A DNA stretch of 18,613 nt from JAZDKP01 sp043802925. GTDB taxonomy: Bacteria; Fibrobacterota; OXYB2-FULL-49-7; JAEUSG01. Positions 1 to 6,515 of this stretch are shown here, piece after piece (the first letter of the stretch is position 1; the number at the start of each line of letters is the position of its first letter). The translations under genes were made by a program, and so were the position numbers. Location of the stretch: assembly GCA_043802925.1 (NCBI GenBank), contig JAZDKP010000215.1:1-18613 (forward strand), written 5' to 3'. A model generated the notes under the pieces. That model was not told where the DNA came from. It saw nothing but the letters and a program-made list of their open reading frames with translations, and ran no database searches.

Positions 1-699
1 CTCAAATACGCCTTCAAGTTCCGCGATGCCTCGGACCAGTTCCGCAAGGTCCTCGACCTCAATAAAGAATACACGGCCGAAGCTGACCGCGAATGGAAAA
101 TCATGCAGGACATCGAGCGCGCCGCACCCGGCAGCAAAGTGGGCATGAAAATCGCACTGATCGAAAAAATTTCCCGCGCCGACGTGGCCGCCCTGTTCAT
201 CAGCGAACTCGATGCGGTACGCCTGGTTGAGAAAAAACGGCCCAAAAACTATGACACGGGTTTCAAGGCCCCGTCCGACTCCCGCACCCTGGCCGGCGAT
301 TCCCTCGTCAAGGCTGACCGTCTCTCCGACATTCAGGGCCATTGGGCGCGCAATTTCATCACTGACGTGGTGGACCTGCAAATCCGCGGGCTCGAACCGT
401 ACGCCAACCACACCTTCTGCCCCGACACCCTCATCACCCGCGGCGAATACGCGCTCATGCTCGAAGACATGCTCATCGCCATCCTGCGTGAACCCACGCT
501 GGCCACCAAGCACGTGGGCGCCGAGACCTCCCGCTTTCCGGATGTCAACCCCGGCGCCCCTTACTACAACGCCATCTGCAACATGGCCGACAAGGGCGTC
601 CTCTCCGCCAACCTCAAGAGCGAATTCGAGCCCCTGCGCACCGTCTCGGGCACCGAGGCCCTGCTTGCCATCCGCCAGCTTAAGGAGCTTAACAAATGA
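1..699 (+). CDS. TPR/S-layer-homology (SLH) domain protein, 5' truncated
   Basis: The reading frame is open from the first base, so the true start lies outside the window; the first internal ATG is at 103. The first visible residues (LKYAFKFRDASDQFRKVLDL) look like the end of a TPR helix pair. Three SLH-like units follow. The first is only partly recognisable (ISRADVAALFISEL, about bases 172-213). The second is good (SDIQGHWA ... FCPDTLITRGEYALMLEDM, about 325-474). The third is degenerate (FPDVNPGAPYYNAICNMADK ... TEALLAIRQL, about 535-684). SLH domains normally anchor proteins to the cell wall or to secondary cell-wall polymers, and in diderms they can link the outer membrane to peptidoglycan, so an envelope role is likely. 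The stop overlaps the next start (ATGA at 696-699), so the two genes are probably translationally coupled. The exact role is unknown; the SLH call is confident and the TPR call moderate. Confidence 0.8.
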   Translation, partial: LKYAFKFRDASDQFRKVLDLNKEYTAEADREWKIMQDIERAAPGSKVGMKIALIEKISRADVAALFISELDAVRLVEKKRPKNYDTGFKAPSDSRTLAGDSLVKADRLSDIQGHWARNFITDVVDLQIRGLEPYANHTFCPDTLITRGEYALMLEDMLIAILREPTLATKHVGAETSRFPDVNPGAPYYNAICNMADKGVLSANLKSEFEPLRTVSGTEALLAIRQLKELNK

Positions 700-1838
700 A
701 ACCCCTCCCCCTTTTCCTAACGGCGCTTCTCCTGGCCTTCCCCTGCTTTGCGCAGGCCCCGCAGCCGGATGTCAAAGTCGTCGAAGGCACCGGCCTGTCG
801 ACCACCGAGCAGGACGCGCTCACACAGGCCAAACGCGACGCCGTGGAAAAAGGCATCGGCGTCATGCTGATCTCACAAACTGAAGTCAAGAATTTCATGG
901 TCGAAAAAGACGTGGTCATCACCAAAACCATGGGGGCCGTGAAAAAGTACGATGTACTGAGCAATGCCAAGACCCCGGACGGACTCTTTGAGGTTAAAAT
1001 CAGGGCCGAGGTCTCGCTGGCCAGCATCAAGGCCGACCTCGCGGCCCTCAAAATACTGCTTGAGTCCATGGACAAACCGCGCGTTATGGTGCTCATCCAG
1101 GAATCGCGTAAAAACGAGATCCGGCCCAACTACACGGCGGCCACCACGGCCGTCATTGATTTCCTCACCCAGAAGGAATTCAACCTCATCGACCCCGCGC
1201 AAGTGGCGGCCATGATGGGCAAAGACGATGACGACATCGCGCGGGCGGCCAAAGGCGACCCCGTGGCCGCGGCCAAACTCGGCCGCGACAACGGCGCGGA
1301 AGTCATTCTCGTGGGCAACGCCACGGCCAGCCTCGGTGCCGACAACCCCATGCTCGCCAACATGAAGTCCGGCCAGGCCGACATTGACATCAAGGTCATC
1401 AATTGCCAGAACGGCAAAATCATTGCGGCCAAGACCGCGCACGGCGCCATGGCCCACATTGCCGAAGAGACGGCCATGAACAATGCACTCGTCAAAGCGG
1501 CCAACAAGCTCATGGACCGCGAGCTGTTCGAAAAAATCGTGGCCAACTGGCAGGACATGGCCAACAACGGCCAGGAACTGAAGGTCACGGTCGCGGGTGT
1601 CGACGGCTTTGCCAAGCTCAAAGACGTCAAAACTTTTATCAGCACGGTCTCGCCCAGTGTGGTCAAAGTGACCCAGCGCGCCTGGACGCAGGGCACGGGT
1701 ACGCTCGAACTCGACGTGCTTTTCAAGGGCAGCAGCGAGTCCTTTGCCGAGTATCTGGATGGGAAAAAGACAACCGGTGGCGTGACATTGTCGGTTGCGG
1801 ATTACACGTCGGGCAAGGTCAAATTGACGGCGAAGTAG
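696..1838 (+). CDS. Secreted protein with FlgT-like N-terminal domain
   Basis: This is a 380-residue protein with a clear signal peptide: Lys2, a hydrophobic core (LFLTALLLAFPCF) and a likely cleavage near AQA at residues 19-21. It should therefore be periplasmic or outer-membrane associated. Residues about 25-110 (VVEGTGLSTTEQDALTQAKR ... EVKIRAEVSLASI) resemble the small alpha/beta domain found at the N-terminus of the flagellar assembly protein FlgT and related LPP20-type proteins. Residues about 125-225 (PRVMVLIQE ... GAEVILVGNA) resemble the FlgT middle/CsgG-like nucleotide-free alpha/beta fold. No flagellar genes are visible, so a general envelope role is more likely than flagellar assembly. 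The ATG overlaps the stop of the SLH gene (ATGA), implying coupled translation and a shared envelope function. Fold assignment is from pattern recognition only. Confidence 0.7.
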   Translation: MKPLPLFLTALLLAFPCFAQAPQPDVKVVEGTGLSTTEQDALTQAKRDAVEKGIGVMLISQTEVKNFMVEKDVVITKTMGAVKKYDVLSNAKTPDGLFEVKIRAEVSLASIKADLAALKILLESMDKPRVMVLIQESRKNEIRPNYTAATTAVIDFLTQKEFNLIDPAQVAAMMGKDDDDIARAAKGDPVAAAKLGRDNGAEVILVGNATASLGADNPMLANMKSGQADIDIKVINCQNGKIIAAKTAHGAMAHIAEETAMNNALVKAANKLMDRELFEKIVANWQDMANNGQELKVTVAGVDGFAKLKDVKTFISTVSPSVVKVTQRAWTQGTGTLELDVLFKGSSESFAEYLDGKKTTGGVTLSVADYTSGKVKLTAK

Positions 1839-1870
1839 TCTAATATCCAGCAACTTACTGTGGCTCCACT

Positions 1871-1934
1871 GTCATTCCGTGCTTGACACGGAATCCACCT
1901 TCACGTGGTGGATTCCCGCTTTCGCGGGAATGAC
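1871..1934. repeat. 64-bp palindromic (dRS3-like) repeat element
   Basis: This is a near-palindrome bounded by GTC...GAC that folds into three hairpins. The left one is a perfect 8-bp stem ATTCCGTG/CACGGAAT (1874-1881 with 1887-1894, 5-nt loop). The middle one is CCAC/GTGG (1895-1898 with 1905-1908). The right one is a perfect 8-bp stem ATTCCCGC/GCGGGAAT (1912-1919 with 1924-1931, 4-nt loop). The right arm fits the Neisseria dRS3 consensus ATTCCC-N8-GGGAAT. Translated, such elements give the peptides VIPAKAGI or SRESGNP that recur at many bacterial protein ends. Here it lies between convergent genes and encodes the last 20 residues of the HIT protein. It may also act as a bidirectional hairpin, but there is no U-tract. 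Only one copy is visible in the window, so its repetitive nature is inferred from the known family. Confidence 0.75.
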
Positions 1935-2420
1935 ATGTTCCAGCACTTGTTTCAGCTTCGCGTACGTCCGCCCGAGTTCCTCTGAAATAACCTTCACTTG
2001 GCCGAACACGGACATGAAATTGGTGTCCCCGTTCCAGCGCGGCACGATATGCGCGTGACAATGGGTGTCTATCCCCGCACCCGCGGAGCGGCCCAGATTC
2101 ATGCCGATGTTGTAGCCATGCGGGTGAAAGGCGGTTTCCAATGCTTTCCGGCAAAGCAGCACCGTGTCCCAGATCTCCCGGTGTTCCTCCACGGATAGCC
2201 CGGTGATATCGGCCTCGTGACGGTTGGGCACCACCAGCAAATGACCGTTGTTGTAAGGGAAACGGTTCATGATAATGAACACGCTTTGACCGCGCAGGAG
2301 GATGAGGTTGTCGCGGTCCTTGTCACTTTGAAAACGGTTGCAGAAGATGCACCCCTCCTCTTTGGGAGCGTCAAAGGCATCAATATATTCCGCCCGCCAG
2401 GGTGCCCAGAGGTTTTCCAA
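1872..2420 (-). CDS. HIT-family nucleotide hydrolase/phosphorylase-like protein
   Basis: This is a 182-residue protein of the histidine-triad superfamily, in the Ap4A phosphorylase-like branch that begins ENLWAPWR. That motif is at residues 2-9, followed by a putative zinc pair Cys24-x-x-Cys27 (GCIFC). The catalytic triad HCHAHIVPRW has histidines at about 120, 122 and 124. Such proteins hydrolyse or transfer nucleotidyl groups from dinucleoside polyphosphates or AMP conjugates in the cytoplasm. The chosen start is TTG at 2420: it directly precedes the family's conserved first motif and has AGGAG 7 nt upstream. The longer frame up to 2555 runs through the intergenic region and into the divergent gene, so it is rejected. 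The C-terminus is odd: residues 163-182 (VIPAKAGIHHVKVDSVSSTE) and the TGA come entirely from the palindromic repeat and are not part of the HIT fold. The substrate is not predictable. Confidence 0.88.
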   Translation of the reverse strand: MENLWAPWRAEYIDAFDAPKEEGCIFCNRFQSDKDRDNLILLRGQSVFIIMNRFPYNNGHLLVVPNRHEADITGLSVEEHREIWDTVLLCRKALETAFHPHGYNIGMNLGRSAGAGIDTHCHAHIVPRWNGDTNFMSVFGQVKVISEELGRTYAKLKQVLEHVIPAKAGIHHVKVDSVSSTE

Positions 2421-2503
2421 GGTTCCGCTCCTTTGTTTTTCAGGTTCCGCGTGATTTTTAGAAATATAACAATTTTTCCACTTCGTATTATTATATTTCT
2501 GGA
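2421..2503. promoter_or_regulatory. Divergent AT-rich promoter region (HIT / SDR), with HIT ribosome site
   Basis: This is the only intergenic space between two divergent genes, so both promoters should lie in or near it. It is strikingly AT-rich (about 2455-2500) against GC-rich flanks. On the + strand, TATTAT (2486-2491) and TATATT (2492-2497) are possible -10 boxes, but no convincing -35 is seen. On the - strand, TATATT-like sequence lies near 2463-2468. The HIT ribosome-binding site AGGAG (minus strand, 2428-2432) is clear and fixes its TTG start. The SDR gene has only GGA right next to its ATG. Confidence 0.45.
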
Positions 2504-3340
2504 ATGGACGGCTCCCTCCCGCCCCTTCCCGAAGAACCAAACCGGCCTCTGGCACTCATTACAGGTGCATCAAGCGGCATCGGCCTTGAACTCGCCCGAC
2601 ACATGGCTAAAAAGGGCTGGGATCTCGTTCTCGCCGCACGCAGCCGCGAAGCTCTGGCCGCCCTCTCGGCCATCCTCCGCCGCGAATACAACGCGGGTGT
2701 CAAAGTCGTGCTCGTGGACCTGTCACAGCCCGGCGCCGCGGATGCCCTGTTCACGGACATCCAATCCTCCGGTATAGAACTCGACGCGCTGGTGAACAAC
2801 GCAGGCTTCGGCCTTTTTGGAAACTTTGCCGAGACCGACGGGGAACGCGAAGAACGCATGATTGCGCTCAACGTGGCCGCCCTCACACGCCTGACCAAGC
2901 TTGTGTTGCCGGGTATGGTCGCGCGCGGCCGCGGCCGTATCCTGAACGTGGCATCCATGGCCGCATTCATGCCCGGGCCTGGTATGGCCGTTTATTTCGC
3001 CACCAAAGCCTATGTCCTCTCCTTCTCCGAAGCCCTCTCGCGTGAAATCAAGGGCACGGGCGTGACAGTCACAGCCCTCTGCCCGGGCACAGTGGCCACC
3101 CGTTTCGAAAAGAATGCCGGGCTGGAATCCGCCGGCCTCTTCAAACGCTTCCGCCCTATGGAACCCGACACGGTCGCTGAATTCGGTTACCGGGCCATGC
3201 TGAAGGGGGAACGGGTGGCGGTACCGGGAAGGCTGAACCGGGTGATGGCCGTGTGCTTGCGCATGCTGCCGAAGCGGTTACTGCTGACCGTGGTAGACCG
3301 GTTTCTGTTGTCTCAGACCCCGCTTAAGACGCCGGAATAG
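2504..3340 (+). CDS. Short-chain dehydrogenase/reductase (classical SDR)
   Basis: This 278-residue NAD(P)-dependent oxidoreductase has a Rossmann fold. It carries the cofactor-binding TGASSGIG at 20-27, NNAG at 98-101, a catalytic serine near 151 (NVASMAA) and the YxxxK pair Tyr164/Lys168 (YFATK). PGTVATRF follows, as in the DltE/YqjQ-like group that typically acts on lipid or carbonyl substrates; the real substrate is unknown. After the catalytic core, a C-terminal stretch rich in hydrophobic and basic residues (about 235-270, RVMAVCLRMLPKRLLL) could touch the membrane, as in several lipid-linked SDRs. The ATG at 2504 leaves about 16 residues before the first beta strand, which is normal, and no better downstream start exists before the cofactor motif. 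The Shine-Dalgarno is poor. The 3' end overlaps uppP by 28 bp, tail to tail. Confidence 0.9.
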   Translation: MDGSLPPLPEEPNRPLALITGASSGIGLELARHMAKKGWDLVLAARSREALAALSAILRREYNAGVKVVLVDLSQPGAADALFTDIQSSGIELDALVNNAGFGLFGNFAETDGEREERMIALNVAALTRLTKLVLPGMVARGRGRILNVASMAAFMPGPGMAVYFATKAYVLSFSEALSREIKGTGVTVTALCPGTVATRFEKNAGLESAGLFKRFRPMEPDTVAEFGYRAMLKGERVAVPGRLNRVMAVCLRMLPKRLLLTVVDRFLLSQTPLKTPE

Positions 3341-4131
3341 AGCAAAAGTCCGATAACCAACGCCAGCGCGATGCGGTACCAGGCGAACACTTTAAAATCG
3401 TGCTTCCGGATGTAGTTCATCAGGAACGCAATCACCCCCAGAGCCACAACAAAAGAAACCGCGAAACCCACGGCCAGCGCAAGCCATTCACTGCCGGACA
3501 GCGTTGCGCCGTGCTTGAGCAGCGAATAACCCGAAGCCGCCACCATGGTCGGAATGGACAGGAAGAAGGAAAATTCCACAGCCACGGGCCGCGAAGCCCC
3601 AAGCAGCATGGCGCCGATGATGGTGGCCGCAGCGCGCGAGGTGCCGGGCACCATGGCCAGGCACTGGATGAAACCGATGGCAATCGCGGTGCGGTAGCCC
3701 AGGTCCGAAACCGACTGGATGGTTCCAACGTTTCGGCGCCGTTCGGCCGCCATCAGCAGCAGACCGCCTACAAACAATGCCAGGGCGACCGTGACCGGAT
3801 TGAACAACTTCGCCTCGACGGTGCTGCCGAACGCCGCACCGATGACAAGCGCGGGCAGGACGCCCACCACCGCCTTTTTCCAGTTTCCAAAAATTTCATG
3901 TTTTTCCGCAATGTTTTTAGACGCGACAAAAGGATAGAGCCGGTTCCGGAAATAGACGAGGACTGAAAGAATGGCGCCCAGTTGGATGACCACGTCAAAC
4001 ATGTCCGCAAAGGGGCCGGTGAAATTAATGAATCGGTTGACAATAATAAGGTGGCCGGTGCTGCTGATAGGCAGAAACTCAGTGATGCCCTCCACCACGC
4101 CGAGAACCGCGGCTTTTATCAGAAGTTCCAT
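3313..4131 (-). CDS. uppP: Undecaprenyl-diphosphatase UppP (BacA)
   Basis: This multi-spanning membrane enzyme (272 residues) dephosphorylates undecaprenyl pyrophosphate, recycling the lipid carrier for peptidoglycan and other glycans; overproduction gives bacitracin resistance. The family signature EGITEFLPISSTGHL is present at residues 14-28, with Glu14, Glu18 and His27 matching the conserved active-site residues. The second motif PGTSRAAATI follows in mid-protein. Several hydrophobic segments extend to the C-terminus. I prefer ATG at 4131, which has AGGG about 5 nt upstream and fits the family start. An in-frame GTG at 4143 would add four residues (MQGC). The gene starts only 14 nt after the T-run of the rpmA terminator, leaving no room for a separate promoter between them. 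Its 3' end overlaps the SDR gene. Confidence 0.95.
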   Translation of the reverse strand: MELLIKAAVLGVVEGITEFLPISSTGHLIIVNRFINFTGPFADMFDVVIQLGAILSVLVYFRNRLYPFVASKNIAEKHEIFGNWKKAVVGVLPALVIGAAFGSTVEAKLFNPVTVALALFVGGLLLMAAERRRNVGTIQSVSDLGYRTAIAIGFIQCLAMVPGTSRAAATIIGAMLLGASRPVAVEFSFFLSIPTMVAASGYSLLKHGATLSGSEWLALAVGFAVSFVVALGVIAFLMNYIRKHDFKVFAWYRIALALVIGLLLYSGVLSGV

Positions 4132-4145
4132 GCAACCCTGCACAT

Positions 4146-4177
4146 AAAAAAACCGGGTCCCTTAAAAAGGAACCCGG
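4146..4177 (-). terminator. Intrinsic terminator after rpmA
   Basis: Read on the minus strand, CCGGGTTCC (4177-4169) pairs with GGGACCCGG (4161-4153) across a 7-nt loop, with one G-U pair. It is followed directly by seven T (4152-4146). This is a textbook rho-independent terminator 29 bp after the rpmA stop. It ends the rplU-rpmA transcript but also lies just upstream of uppP on the same strand, so uppP expression would need read-through or a promoter further upstream. Confidence 0.9.
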
Positions 4178-4206
4178 CCTCACGGAAGCGCTTCATGCGT
4201 GTGTTG

Positions 4207-4461
4207 TTATGCCGCGATGATGGAGACTTTTTTACGCTTTTTATCGAACCGTTCAAAGCGAACCACGCCGTTTTTCATGGCGAAAAGAGTATCGTCCTTG
4301 CCCTTGCCCACGTTGAGCCCGGGATGGATGCGGGTTCCGCGCTGGCGCACAATGATGGTGCCCGCGTGGATGGTTTGGCCACCGTACGATTTGACGCCAA
4401 GAAACTGCGGGTTGCTGTCGCGGCCGTTTCGGCTGGAGCCAACGCCTTTTTTATGTGCCAT
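4207..4461 (-). CDS. rpmA: 50S ribosomal protein L27
   Basis: This is an 84-residue L27 of normal length. It begins directly with MAHKKGVGSSRNGRDS, the mature N-terminus that reaches toward the peptidyl-transferase centre, so there is no cleavable N-terminal extension of the Firmicutes type. The conserved QFLGVKSYGGQ and GTIIVRQRGTRIHPG blocks are present. Its Shine-Dalgarno (AAAGGA) overlaps the last codons of rplU, and the start is only 3 nt beyond the rplU stop, so the two are translationally coupled. It is followed by a strong terminator. Confidence 0.98.
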   Translation of the reverse strand: MAHKKGVGSSRNGRDSNPQFLGVKSYGGQTIHAGTIIVRQRGTRIHPGLNVGKGKDDTLFAMKNGVVRFERFDKKRKKVSIIAA

Positions 4462-4464
4462 GGG

Positions 4465-4902
4465 TTATCCTTTTTTTTCCGTTTTGGACGCTTTTTTGGC
4501 GGGTTTGACCGCAACTGCCACGGGAGCGGCTGCAACGGGTTTTTCGGCCGGTGCCTTTTTTGGCTTGGGCTGATAAACCTCTTTTTTATCGTTGCAGATA
4601 ATTTCGGTAATCAAGAGCCGGGTAAACGCCTGGCGGTGACCGACCTTTTTACGGTAGTCCTTGCGGCGATGTTTCTTGAAAACAGTGATTTTGTCGGACA
4701 AGCCGTGTACGAGCACACGGGCCTTAACCACCGCTCCCGAAACCAGCGGACGGCCCACAATGACCGCTTCGTTGTCGGCAAAGAGCAAAACGCGGTCAAA
4801 CGTGACGACCTGCTCGGGCTTAGCATCAACGGTGTCAACATTGAGCGTGGTGCCGGCGGAAACCTTGTACTGGTGGCCGCCCAAATCAATAATGGAGTAC
4901 AT
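4465..4902 (-). CDS. rplU: 50S ribosomal protein L21 with Ala/Pro/Lys-rich tail
   Basis: This 145-residue protein has the complete L21 core in residues 1-105 or so (MYSIIDLGGHQYKVSAGTTL; FKKHRRKDYRKKVGHRQ). That is the whole length of a typical L21 (about 103). Residues about 110-145 form an extra low-complexity tail (QPKPKKAPAEKPVAAAPVAV, ending KTEKKG) that is probably disordered and may contact rRNA or the ribosome surface. GAGG lies about 5 nt before the ATG. A sigma70-like promoter lies upstream and rpmA downstream, the universal L21-L27 pair. Confidence 0.97.
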   Translation of the reverse strand: MYSIIDLGGHQYKVSAGTTLNVDTVDAKPEQVVTFDRVLLFADNEAVIVGRPLVSGAVVKARVLVHGLSDKITVFKKHRRKDYRKKVGHRQAFTRLLITEIICNDKKEVYQPKPKKAPAEKPVAAAPVAVAVKPAKKASKTEKKG

Positions 4903-4935
4903 AATGCCTCTTATAGGTTAATTCACAGAATCGAA

Positions 4936-4965
4936 AATATACATTCCCGGCCCCTTTCACTTCAA
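4936..4965 (-). promoter_or_regulatory. Predicted sigma70-type promoter of rplU-rpmA
   Basis: On the minus strand a -35 box TTGAAG (4965-4960), an 18-nt spacer and a -10 box TATATT (4941-4936) lie in the 67-bp gap between the rng stop and the rplU start. The expected start of transcription is near 4929, giving a leader of about 27 nt. This would let the ribosomal proteins be made independently of sprA-rng. Prediction from consensus only. Confidence 0.55.
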
Positions 4966-4969
4966 GCAT

Positions 4970-6496
4970 TTATTGGGTCAGAATGCTCGTAAACTCCTTT
5001 TCACGGTCCATATCATAAATGCGGAAAGAATCGAGGGCCATGTGGCGGTCTTCCTCAATGACAATCTTGATGTCCGCGGCCCGCTGGATCTCCTTGTATA
5101 TCTTTTTGTCGTTTTCCATGAGGTATTGCGCGAACCCCGGGTTGACCACCAGGATGACCTTCTTGATTTCCAGGATATGACGTATCTTGTCCATGAGGCG
5201 GTCTATTTTTGTGATGACCGTCTCCTTGGAAAAGATGCGGCCCGTGCCGCCGCAGCCCTCGCAGATTTCGCTGAACGAGGCGACCAGGCTCTCCCCTTCG
5301 CGCTTGCGCGTAACCATGATGATGCCGAATTCATTGATGCGGCCCATGTTGAACGGAACGGTGTCGCGCTTGAGATGACGGTGGAATTCCTCTTGCAACT
5401 TCCGCTGGTTGTCCTGCCCCCGCATGTCAATGAAGTCCACGGCAATGAGCCCGCCCAGTTCACGCAGGCGGAGCTGCCGGGCAATCTCTTCGGCCGCCTC
5501 GAGGTTGGTCCGGAGCAGAGTGTCTTCCACGCTCCGCTTGCCCACATTGCGGCCCGTGTTGACGTCAATGACCACCATGGCCTCAGTGTAGTCAAAAATC
5601 AGGTACCCGCCGCTCTTGAGCCAGACCTTGCGCCGCAACGACCGTTCCACTTCCTTTTCAATGCCGAAAACCTCGAAAATGGGGGCTTTTTCCGTGAAAT
5701 GATAGATGCGGTCCAGCAGTTCCGGATTGCGCGCCTTGATGTAGTTGACGATGTCTTTGTACTCCTCCTTGGAGTCCACGATGAGCCGGCTCACCTGGCG
5801 CGAGAACAGGTCGCGGATGGCCGCGTCCGACAATGACTCCTCCTGGTACAGGAGCGTGGGCGCCCCCTTCTTTTCTGCGGCCAGCTTCACCGCCAGCCAT
5901 TTATCGTGCAGATCCGAAAACTCGGCGCGAAACTCCTGCTCGGTCTTGGTAAAGGCCACGGTGCGCACAATAAAGCCCATGCCCGGGGGCTTCAGCTCCG
6001 AAATGAGCTTGCGGAGCCGCTTGCGCTCCACGTGGTCACGCGTCTTTTTGGAGACGCCGATGAATTCGATGCCCGGCAGCATGACCAGAAAACGGCCGGG
6101 AATGGACAGGCTGTTGGTGATACGCGCCCCCTTGGTCGAAAGCGGTTCCTTGATGACTTGCACCAGCACTTCCTGCCCTTTTTTGAAAAGGTGCTCCACG
6201 CGGAGGAAGCGGTTGGCCTGCGCCGGGGCCTCCTCCAGTTCGCCGGTCTCCTCCGCAAGGGGCAGGTAATTCTCCTTGACGTCACTGATGTTCATGAAGG
6301 CCGCTTTTTCGAGTCCGATATTGACAAAAACGGATTGGAGGCCCGGGAGCACGTTCTCGACCCGGCCCTTGTAGATGTTCCCGAGCAGGCGGCGGCTCTC
6401 GGGCCGTTCCACAATGATGCGGACCAGTTTCTGGTCCTCAAGGATGGCGATCCGCTTTTCGTGCGGTGCCACGTTGATGATGATTTCACGTTCCAT
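4970..6496 (-). CDS. rng: Ribonuclease E/G family endoribonuclease (RNase G type)
   Basis: This 508-residue Mg-dependent endoribonuclease acts in rRNA maturation and mRNA turnover. An S1-like RNA-binding domain sits near residues 37-120 (GNIYKGRVENVLPGLQSVFV). The catalytic DNase I-like region carries the metal-binding aspartates in VIDVNTGR (Asp about 311) and DFIDM (Asp about 357). The zinc-link pair is Cys412/Cys415 (CEGCGG). The length and the lack of a long C-terminal scaffold fit RNase G rather than RNase E. I choose ATG at 6496 (MEREIIINVAPHEKR), which matches the family start; the longer reading from 6544 would overlap the sprA stop and add 16 non-conserved residues. It starts 19 nt after sprA, so the two are probably co-transcribed. 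Linkage of rng to rplU-rpmA downstream is common. Confidence 0.95.
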   Translation of the reverse strand: MEREIIINVAPHEKRIAILEDQKLVRIIVERPESRRLLGNIYKGRVENVLPGLQSVFVNIGLEKAAFMNISDVKENYLPLAEETGELEEAPAQANRFLRVEHLFKKGQEVLVQVIKEPLSTKGARITNSLSIPGRFLVMLPGIEFIGVSKKTRDHVERKRLRKLISELKPPGMGFIVRTVAFTKTEQEFRAEFSDLHDKWLAVKLAAEKKGAPTLLYQEESLSDAAIRDLFSRQVSRLIVDSKEEYKDIVNYIKARNPELLDRIYHFTEKAPIFEVFGIEKEVERSLRRKVWLKSGGYLIFDYTEAMVVIDVNTGRNVGKRSVEDTLLRTNLEAAEEIARQLRLRELGGLIAVDFIDMRGQDNQRKLQEEFHRHLKRDTVPFNMGRINEFGIIMVTRKREGESLVASFSEICEGCGGTGRIFSKETVITKIDRLMDKIRHILEIKKVILVVNPGFAQYLMENDKKIYKEIQRAADIKIVIEEDRHMALDSFRIYDMDREKEFTSILTQ

Positions 6497-6515
6497 GCGT
6501 TTCCAATCGTTTAAG

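Noticed and set aside
873..1853. 326-codon minus-strand frame opposite the FlgT-like gene
   Set aside because: Composition rich in His/Arg/Asp/Gly typical of antisense shadow; the + strand gene has a signal peptide and coupled start.
2421..2555. Longer HIT protein start at 2555
   Set aside because: The extension reads through the AT-rich divergent promoter region and into the SDR gene; TTG at 2420 has a clear Shine-Dalgarno and precedes the conserved ENLWAPWR.
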